64,000 nt of DNA from CAZGIF01 sp964526045 (GTDB lineage: Bacteria; Patescibacteriota; Gracilibacteria; Absconditabacterales; Absconditicoccaceae). Positions 56,166-64,000 of this stretch are shown one piece after another. The stretch spans positions 124,001 through 188,000 of the forward strand of contig CAZGIF010000002.1 of NCBI GenBank assembly GCA_964526045.1. The letters run 5' to 3'. The notes beneath the pieces were generated by a model. The model was given only the letters and a program-made list of their open reading frames with translations, made no database searches and had not been told where the DNA came from. Position numbers and translations under genes: made by a program. Within the stretch, counting starts at the first letter, position 1, and the number at the start of each line of letters is the position of its first letter.

Positions 56166-57701
56166 TTATTGTTCAATGAGCATGGATTTTGCTCTATATT
56201 GCATTGCTTCTGCCAAATGGTTTATGGTAACGTGGGGTTGGTTGTCAATATCTGCTATCGTTCTCGCTACTTTTATGAGTCTGTGAATTACTCTGGAAGA
56301 GAGGAGTAGTTTTTTACTTGCTGTCTCCAAAAATGCTTTTTCTTTTTCCTGTAAAGGAATATATGTTTGAATATTTTTTGCAGATATATTTGTATTTATG
56401 CTAATATCTGTATTTTCATATCTTTTTTTCTGTATAGATCGCGCTTGCTCAATTGATGTATATAACGTATTGTTGCTATCTGATGATTTTTCTGAAAGCA
56501 AAACATTGATATTTTCTCTTGGTATTTCTAGTATCATATCAAAACGATCTAGAAGTGGTCAAGACAGTGTACTTTGATATCTTTTGATATGTTGAATACT
56601 ACACGTACACTGTCTCTCTGTATCTTTGTGATATCAACATTTGCAAGGGTTCATTGTCGCAACAAACATAAAGTCAGCTGGGTACCTGACACTTCATGAG
56701 ACACGTGAGATTGTTACATAATTGTCTTCAATCGGTTGTCTCAGGACTTCCAAAACGTCTTTTGGAAATTCTGCAATTTCATCAAAAAGTAAAATACCTA
56801 GATGCGCAAGACTTACTTCCCCAGGAGTCAGATTTCTTCCTCATCATATAATAGAAACTTTGCTTGCAGTATGATGAACTTGACGAAACGGTCTTTGATA
56901 AATCATTGGTTGTTGTTTGTTGAGCATTCACATGACCGAGTATATTTGACTTACTTCCATACTTTGGTCAAAATCCAACGGAGGAAGTAGTGATTGTATT
57001 GATTTTGCAAGCATGGTTTTTCCTGATCATGGTGCACCAATAAGTAATACGTTGTGCATTCAAGCAACTGCTATACTCAAAGCTCTTTTTGTGCTATTAT
57101 GTCATTTGATGTCATCAAAACTATCAGTAGTTTGTCTTTTGTGTTGTATCGCGTAGTTTTTTTGTGTATGTACGTGTAATGCTGTTCCAGAGATACATGC
57201 ATCTGCTAATTGTCCAAAAGACGCATACGGATGCAATATTATATCTGGAATATAACATAATTCTTCTACGTTGTTTTGTGGAATGAAGAAATGTTTATAC
57301 CCATCTTGCCTTGCAGCTAAAACACTTGGAAGTAATCAGTCAACTTCTCTCAAGGATCAATCTAGTGATAATTCTCAAAAAAATACTGCCTGACTAATGA
57401 TTTCATTATGTTTGATATTTCAGTCTTGCGTTAGCAACAATATTGCGATTGCCATTGGAAGGTCAAAGCGAGTTCCTACCTTTTTTGTATCTGAAGGAGC
57501 AAGATTTAGTACTATTTTTTTTCTTGGTATTTCGAGTTCACAGTTACGAAATGTTCCTCTAATTCTTTCTTTTGCTTCTTTGATAGATGCGTCAGGTAAA
57601 CCAATAATATCTATTGTTGGAAGGGCTTTATTTGTATCTGCTTCTATTGTTATTTTTTGTGCAGTGAGTCAGATATTTGTATACGTACATATTGTTTGCA
57701 T
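56166..57701 (-). CDS. comM: ComM/YifB-type AAA+ helicase
   Basis: 511 residues, family length. N-terminal ChlI-like domain (MQTICTYTNIGLTAQKITIEAD, GLPDASIKEAKERIRG), AAA+ domain with Walker A GAPGSGKT (about 218-225, its second Gly in GPGSGK a UGA codon), Walker B LLFDEIAEF and sensor/arginine-finger regions, the Cys cluster CKCGYH...CTC, and a C-terminal RVIHRLIKVARTIADI..HLAEAMQYRA domain. ComM promotes branch migration during natural transformation. Its presence with pilin-like and VirB4-type genes hints at DNA uptake. Confidence 0.95.
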
Positions 57702-57768
57702 AAAAAGACTTATAAAATAAATACCTATATGTTCTCTTTGTTTTTGATAAAAACAAGATACAAAAGTT

Positions 57769-57806
57769 TTTTTTCGCACTTTTTTCTTGCTTTTTTCGCA
57801 CTTTTT
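57769..57806. repeat. 16-bp direct repeat, 22 bp apart
   Basis: TTTTTTCGCACTTTTT occurs at 57769-57784 and 57791-57806, offset by 22 bp, i.e. about two helical turns. It lies in the divergent region between comM and the gene at 57869, immediately upstream of a promoter. Two tandem operator sites for one protein are plausible. Confidence 0.5.
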
Positions 57807-57809
57807 GGA

Positions 57810-57837
57810 TTGCAAGTATGCTATCTTTGTCTATGCT
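57810..57837 (+). promoter_or_regulatory. Candidate promoter
   Basis: TTGCAA (57810-57815), 16 bases, TATGCT (57832-57837). Its predicted start site falls about 25 bases before ATG 57869, which supports that start over the in-frame ATGs at 57818 and 57833. Confidence 0.45.
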
Positions 57838-57868
57838 AGTGATTAGAATTTTATATCAAAAAAGGGCA

Positions 57869-58981
57869 ATGCGTTTTGTGTGGATTTTGTTGGGTGTGTT
57901 AGGTATTTGATTGGTTTCTGGTATATCCTATCAACTATTTTTTCAAGAAGCACCTCTTGTTTCTTTTGATCAAACCTGGAATCAGTTATTTGAACATGAG
58001 CAAGAACTCTTTCCAAAAGATTCGTCTGACAAGATTGAGTGATTATCATACGCTATCAATGTTACACCACAAACACGTTCATACTTTTCGTGAACGTTGT
58101 CAGGCTTTAGTTTTTTCTTTTGAGATGATATTTTTGATGATGTTTTTGCTTCTTTTGCTATGCAAGATAGTTTTTGAGAAGAGTTGTCATGAACGGTAGA
58201 CTTGCAAAGACGTACTTCATGAGATGTAATCTATTTTTTCCCAAAAGATATTGTTTTGTGATGATCTACTTGAAACCTCGAATTGATGATAGCAAAAGAC
58301 ATGCTCCAAAATATAAAGAATAAACGATTATTTGTACAAGACGGGTATGACTTTGGTGTATTTACTCGAAAGCCTGATCCACAATTACTTCTAGATGTAC
58401 TTTGAGCATTATGATGATTTGTGAATGGAAATATTGTTTCTTGAACAACATGAGAATCTATTATTTTCCCCTGACCTATTAGTTTTGTTCCCACTTTCCA
58501 GGAACAAATGGTAAATACATACGCGGTAAGTATTGATATACCTTTGTTTGACATACAGTGAACGGGTGTGTTGCTTGCTCAAAAGCAGCGTTTTGACTTT
58601 GATAATATACAAGTATGAACAAGATATGTGTGTGAATGATCAATTACGCCTACACACAAATCAATTGATTGTACACAGCCATCAGAACAAGAAAAAATAC
58701 ATATAGATCTTGTGTATGTATCTTCTCAAAAATATAAACTTACTGTTACATATACTTCTTTTGATTTTGGAGAAATGCTCGTTGCATGACTGATACAACA
58801 ACAGAATGGTATTGTTTTTGATGGAGAAGTTACTGTAACAGTACCAGAGAGCGAAACGATGAGTATGTATCTTACAACAAATATTTCTACAATCCCTTAT
58901 GATGCTAGTCTCGTATCTAAGATAAAAGATGCTTCGAGTTTATTTAGTGTTTTTGGTGTGCTGACTTGAGGTGTAGAATAA
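57869..58981 (+). CDS. Membrane-anchored secreted protein, 370 aa
   Basis: 370 residues with many UGA codons. The start ATG 57869 gives MRFVWILLGVLGIGLVSG, a TM helix or signal without an obvious cleavage site, then a large beta-rich ectodomain (YAINVTPQTRSYFSGTLSGFSFFFG). There is no second TM. It is probably held at the outer face of the membrane. Family unknown. It is divergent from comM, preceded by a tandem 16-bp repeat and a promoter. Confidence 0.75.
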
Positions 58982-59123
58982 ATTGTCAAGTAGATTTAAT
59001 TTTTTTCTTCAAAAATATTTCACCAAAATCTTAGCTACAATTGCAATCTTATGTGCTGCATATATACTGTAGTATATAGAGAGATGTATTAATCTTATTT
59101 GTACTTTATATTTTGCATTATTT

Positions 59124-59738
59124 ATGAAAAAAGTTTTCTGACGTTTGAGTTTGTTAGCGTGTATTACTATGTCATTTGTCTTGGTATGATGTGGTTCATC
59201 TGTCAAAACATGACCAATAGAAACATGAGATGTTGTATATGTTGATTTTACTGCATCTTATGAAATGTTTGGAGATCTTGTCTATGATACGACAGATGCT
59301 GATGTTTGAGAGACCAATAATGTTACTTTGGATAAACCTAGCTTTGCACCAGTGTCTATCAAAATTGGTGATACCAATAGTAAAGTACCACAAAAAGTAC
59401 ATACTGAACTACTAGGAAAGGTAGTATGAGATTCTATAAAAGTAAAAGTAACTCCCGATGAATGATTTTGATCACTCTATGATACATCAAATATATCTGA
59501 ACAGTCAAGTGCTGTTTTTCAAAAAGCAGGTATTCCATTGAGAGTTGGATCATTGCAATATGTATGAAAATCTCCTTCTGTTATCAAAGAGATTAGATGA
59601 AATGGCGACGATCAAGTTGTTGTTTTTGATACGAATCCATTAGAAACATTCAATACTCTTATCTACAAAGTTGAAATCTTACAAGTTGGGTGAAAAAAAC
59701 TACTAACTCCCGAAGAACAAGCAGAAGCTACTAAATAA
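59124..59738 (+). CDS. Lipoprotein, FKBP-type peptidyl-prolyl isomerase-like
   Basis: 204 residues. Lipobox LVGC with Cys23; its Gly is UGA, so the lipobox exists only with the altered code. The mature part has FKBP/SlyD features: GDVVYVDFTASYEMFGDLVYDTT (first strand pair), VSIKIGDTNSKVPQKVHTELLGKVVGDSIKVKVTPDEGFG, matching the E-x-L-x-G-M-x-x-G-E and PEDAYG-like landmarks. It would help fold exported proteins at the outer face. Some active-site aromatic residues are not evident, so activity is uncertain. Confidence 0.75.
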
Positions 59739-59774
59739 CCTCTTGACTATCTAAATTTGCAAAAATAAAAAATC

Positions 59775-59811
59775 AAGGTATACTTTCATTATGAACAGTA
59801 TACCTTTTTTT
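59775..59811 (+). terminator. Terminator-like hairpin spanning the start codon of the next gene
   Basis: AAGGTATAC (59775-59783), 14-base loop, GTATACCTT (59798-59806), then five further T. The loop contains the ATG (59791) of the following gene. It can terminate the FKBP transcript and at the same time hide or regulate the downstream start codon. Confidence 0.75.
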
Positions 59812-60924
59812 GTACGTAGATTTTGTGTTATCGGTTGTCTCTTGTCTTTATTGGCATATGGGCTTTTTGTTGTTGTCTGAATGTATTCATACAATCAAGA
59901 GCTTTTGTCATTGTTCTCTTTATATAAATGGTTTGTGGTATGAGCAATACTTGCAAGTACAATTATTATTGCTGGTCGTAGTTTATTTTATGTACCATCA
60001 ATACGTTTTGTATCTTTTTTGTCAGGAGTGTATCTTGTTTTTTTGGCGACATACTTTTTTGTGCATACTGTACTTGTTTTCCCTCCTTTGATTCAAAGTG
60101 TTATGTGTGTTATTTCAATATTATTGTATTGTTTATTGCTTACGTCTTATAAAACATCCCGTTTTATGGTGAGTGTGTGTTTATTTGTACAAGCAGTATT
60201 GTTGGTGTTTTTTTTGTTACCCTCTTATACCAAGGAAGTACAGCAACAAACATTATTTTCACAAATGCCATATACAATACTAGGCTGATCTCCTGATTGA
60301 ACCATTACAATAAAAACTCTAACACAATCATATACTGTCACGCCTCATACAAGACAACAAACATTAGTGCTTTCTGATCCTATAACTGCAGTTCGCTATG
60401 CACATCAACGTAATGATGCCTCTCCAACTACCATTGTCTTTCCTCATGGAGAATGAATTCGTATGTGATCGCAGTCAGTTTTATTTTTTTCTTGATCAAA
60501 TGTTGTTTCATCTGAATGAGTTTTTGCTTTGATGACAGTATGATCTTGAACTTTGGCGATATGAGATGTTTCTTGTGTCACATATTGCGCGTATGGAAAT
60601 GTTCTTTGAGATACAACCGTCTTTCGTTTAGAAGAAGTTCGTACACTGTATAAACAACTTATACAAAAAACTTCGACTGACTTGTTTGGACGAGAGTGGA
60701 CGGGTAGACGTTCGATCGAGCAATTGCTTGCATGGAAAATGAAAGTCTCGTGATATGTTTTTGAAGAGGATGCAGTGTGATTACAAAACTTTGAACTTTA
60801 TCGTAGTTTGGTATATGATCAAACGTGGATTGATACAGTACCAGATTCAAGTTTTAGTTGACTTTCTCTTGATTTGTGAATAAAGAAACTAGAATTTATT
60901 GATATATTTTGACTTGGTTTATAA
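59791..60924 (+). CDS. Multi-TM protein with C-terminal extracytoplasmic domain
   Basis: 377 residues. Four to five TM helices fill residues 10-150 (for example VIGCLLSLLAYGLFVVVGMY). A soluble C-terminal part (170-370) is beta-rich with repeated S/G motifs (GSQSVLFFSGSNVVSSEGVFALMTVGSGTLAIG), like FecR-type domains. The start ATG 59791 sits in the loop of a perfect 9-bp hairpin (59775-59806). The combination suggests a membrane sensor or regulator; FecR-likeness is my inference. The next start is preceded by its own promoter. Confidence 0.7.
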
Positions 60925-60958
60925 ATGTCAATGTATATCAAACGAATGTGTTCTATTT

Positions 60959-60988
60959 TTGGCAATAGACAGATAAGACATATATACT
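60959..60988 (+). promoter_or_regulatory. Promoter of giant metalloprotease-like gene
   Basis: TTGGCA (60959-60964), 18 bases, TATACT (60983-60988); ATG 61020 lies 32 bases after the -10. Confidence 0.55.
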
Positions 60989-61019
60989 GGTAATAAGCAC
61001 TTTTTATTTGGTATGGTTG

Positions 61020-64000
61020 ATGGGAGTTAGAATAAAAAACCCAGATTGATACGGCCACTTTGGTTCAAACAATGATGCATTTGATGAGAAAAACTCTGAT
61101 GCATCACTTTCTGTTGAACAAAAAAATGCTCTTGACGCAGCTAATACAACCGAAGACGAACATACAGCACTACAAGAAGAAACAGGTTCATACGAAACAA
61201 ACAAAGATGTTGCGTTTTTGTGAACTGAAGTTGAATTAACTGTCCTAAAAAATGACTTACTCTTTGCAGAACAATATTGACTAGATGAGACTAGCTGACG
61301 AAGAGACTATGAATGACCATTTAGACAAATCTGTAAAGATATCAAGAAGATAATGAATAATAATCGTTGAGAAAAATCTATTGCCAAAAAACACAAAGCG
61401 ACTCTTGAAAATCATATAACGCATATCAAAAAGCTAGATAAAAACATGAGAAAGTGACGCGTAGAAGATCGTGATGATTTACCAGATCTTCAAAAGCTCT
61501 TCTGGAATGATCTTAAACATATTTCTCATCGAGTTACTTGAACAATGCAACAGCAAGATCCTTTTGAGAATAAAAACACTATAAATAAACAAGCAAAAGC
61601 AGTAAAAAAAGCAAATAAATATCTCAATAGTATGCTGGAGGCAAAGTGAAAACTTGCTGCAGAGAAACTCGAATATGAAGAATTATTGCTTTTTAAGCAA
61701 TGGTTGGATAGCGAATGATATAAAAAATGACCGTATAGAGTTACTAATAGTCAAGCATTCAATAACCTTATTGCTACATATCCTTGGCTCAAAGACTTTG
61801 ACTATGTCTACTCTAACAAGCCTTTTCGTGAAGTCGAGAAAGAGCAAAAAAAGCGTGAAAAGGAAGCGAACAAAGAACACAAAACTCTTTCTCACAATGA
61901 GCAAATGGCTCTTGCAAATGCCTACGGTTCATGCAAGACAAGATGATGATCATGAATAGATTATACCAAAAAACATGCAGATGTTCGAGATGCTCTCAAA
62001 ACTTCTCCTATGGATGCTCGAAATTATTGAATAGATAAGTGAATGCAGGAATGAATGCTTACATGAACATGAGCAAATATTCTCAAAAAAGCACCAAACT
62101 TTATTGAAGGTGTAGCTAAGTTAGCATCAGCCGGTATCTTTGTTGTAAATGCTATAAAGGCTTTATGGCATTTTACTTTTTGAGATACAGAGAAATGAAA
62201 AGATGCTTTAAAGAATGCTGCGATTTCATGATGAGTTCTTTTTGCATTGACGTGAGTTAATCGAAAGAATATTCGACAGTCGGGTATGTGAGTATTGTTT
62301 GATGATGCAAATCCAGATGGTGTCAATACATATAATGAACAAGCACCAGATGAAATAAAGCAAGAGTTGTATTATCCAATAAATACAATGAAAATTTTGT
62401 GAGATGTGCCAAATAGTGTTCTTAGACACCATGTCACATATGATGCAAATGGAAAGATAGAAACAGTTGATTATGATGCGATCAAAGAGTATGTGACACA
62501 GCATGTCAAAGATCCTTCCAAAACAACAGCATTAGAGAATCTTGGTCTTATGAGAGCCCTCAAAACATCAGATGGTACTGATGCTATTGTTGCTAGTCTT
62601 AACGCAAGTTGAATGACAAAAGAAGTATTAGAAGATATAAAAAATGCATGAAAATCTTTTGCTGATTACTTTAGTAACAAACGACAAGAGTTCACTTCGG
62701 ACAAAGAAAAAGAACAAGTATTACAATACAAAAAACTACAACGAAGAACAAAGTTACTTGCATGAGGAATTATTTGATCAAAACAAGAGCAATTGATAGA
62801 AGCTGCTTCAGATATGTTCAACGATTGAATGGAAGATGTTCACTTTTTTTTGAAACAATGAGAAGTATCAATTGGTAGTGTATCTCACAATCAAAAAACA
62901 GTGATTGATACAAAGACTATGCAGTTGATTAGCAAAAATGAAGCCTGACAAGAGACGAGATTTCCTGCATCTTGATCTGTGTGAGATTACAAAGCACTCG
63001 TACGACTAGCATATCAAGAATCAATGATCAAAAATATGTTTGCTGGCAAAGCTGTCAAAACAGAAAAGCCATTTGGTCGTAGATCGAGTGTGTTTGGGTG
63101 AGATGTTGAATTTCAAGATGATAGCCTTGTGTGGTATGATCCAACGTCATATTTTGGTGATGAGGCTTTGGATGCATGAGCTATTTGGTCTGATGCAAAA
63201 AAATGGGCTCCTCAAATCAACACTGATATGATGATAAATGCATACGCAACTCATCTCAATTCTCTTGATATGCGGTTACCTGCTGGAGTAGAGCCTCAAT
63301 TAGACGAAAATGGAAATTATATCCCTACATGAGTAGAAAAAGAAATTCGTGATATCTCGCAAAGACTTGCATGATACGGTATAGAGTGAACCATCTGATC
63401 GACGAGAAATGCAAGTGTCCGACAAAAGCTTACGACTCTGTATGCATTACCATGAGTTGCATCATACGAACATCCAAGTTCTCAAGAGACTTTACAGGCA
63501 CTCAAACTCGTGGAGCAAGAACTTAAAAAGCGACCACCTTCACTGCTCAAAGCAAAGCCACTAAAAAATTTATTTATTGCAAAAGAGTTCGATTTTATTG
63601 ATCTTACTGAGGTATGAGTTTGAGAAAATAGATCTCATAAAAAGATAGATGAACAGTGACTTTATAATAGAGTGTCACAAAGTATAATTTTGGAAACTAA
63701 AGAGCAATTTGATCCGAAAGATTTTGCTGAAAGATTACATCATGAGATGATGCATCATATTGTAGATATGTATGATGATTCAGATATTGCACAAAATCAA
63801 CGAAAATTGTTTCACATGACTTGAATTGCTCATTGATCTCCAAAGGATCTGTCGAATTATGAAGGATTTGCATCTCCTTATTGAACAACATCTATCCAAG
63901 AAGATATGTCTACTGTGATGCAAGCTCTTATGAATGGATGAACACTAAAAGTTAGTGGACCTGAAGTCAATATCTTTGCAAAAGCAGCCTATGAACAAAC
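61020..64000 (+). CDS. Giant protein with HEXXH zinc-protease motif, 3' end outside window
   Basis: At least 993 residues; runs off the right edge. No signal peptide (MGVRIKNPDGYG). The N-terminal 330 residues are charged and coiled-coil-like; a hydrophobic patch follows near 365-405 (GVAKLASAGIFVVNAIKALW, then SGGVLFALTGV). Near residues 906-914 LHHEMMHHI contains H908-E909-M-M-H912, the zinc-binding core of zincins. About 49 residues later QEDMSTVMQAL carries E961, a good third ligand for a gluzincin-type site. Overall style (huge, no signal, Asn/Asp/Lys rich) resembles the 1858-aa protein at 30264. A host-directed protease or effector is an inference. Confidence 0.75.

Overview
This 64 kb window comes from a Patescibacteria/CPR bacterium that uses a doubly altered genetic code. 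UGA is read as glycine throughout. It falls, for example, inside the catalytic NADFDGD loop of RpoC, the Walker A loops of HflX and ComM, and the lipobox of a lipoprotein. CGA falls again and again at invariant tryptophan positions (superoxide dismutase, CysRS, AhpC, BCP, NrdB, an HxlR regulator), so CGA, and by family knowledge CGG, encode Trp. UGA=Gly alone would fit Absconditabacteria (SR1) or Gracilibacteria. UGA=Gly together with CGA/CGG=Trp is the Absconditabacterales code (NCBI table 37). Standard-code translation shreds nearly every gene. All CDS below are read with only TAA/TAG as stops, and any 'R' from CGA should be read as W.

Layout. 1-3.8 kb: a secreted CxxC protein at the left edge and an operon of three envelope proteins. 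3.85-6.3 kb: a secreted protein and an S9-like hydrolase on the minus strand. 6.4-11.5 kb: hflX, tRNA-Ser(GGA), two paralogous LDH/MDH-like proteins, ahpC and sod. 11.5-14.5 kb: two orphan proteins, one between near-identical 87-bp direct repeats. 14.5-20.1 kb: a ribonucleotide reductase operon (nrdB, Nudix, bcp, MazG-like, cupin, nrdA) behind two NrdR boxes. 20.2-23.6 kb: hxlR divergent from a comB-like gene, an orphan, a DUF4112 gene and a small protein. 23.6-35.8 kb: two giant minus-strand genes (2202 and 1858 codons), the first a secreted repeat adhesin.

36-43.4 kb: cysS, an SLH-type surface protein, an ABC exporter, two pilin-like membrane proteins and a VirB4-type N-domain protein. 43.4-55.5 kb: a compact information-processing block (L10 leader, rplJ, rplL, rpsB, a membrane protein, tsf, rpsF, rpsR, rpmH, terminator, rpoB, rpoC, lipoprotein). 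55.5-57.7 kb: comM and ruvA on the minus strand. 57.9-64 kb: a membrane-anchored protein, an FKBP-like lipoprotein, a multi-TM protein whose start codon lies in a terminator-like hairpin, and a very large protein with an HEXXH metalloprotease motif running off the right edge.

Taken together: a small AT-rich genome with compact operons and almost no Shine-Dalgarno sequences, investing heavily in surface, secretion and DNA-transfer proteins and in very large proteins. This fits the episymbiotic or predatory lifestyle described for Absconditabacteria. Its own nucleotide reduction and peroxide/superoxide defence are retained.
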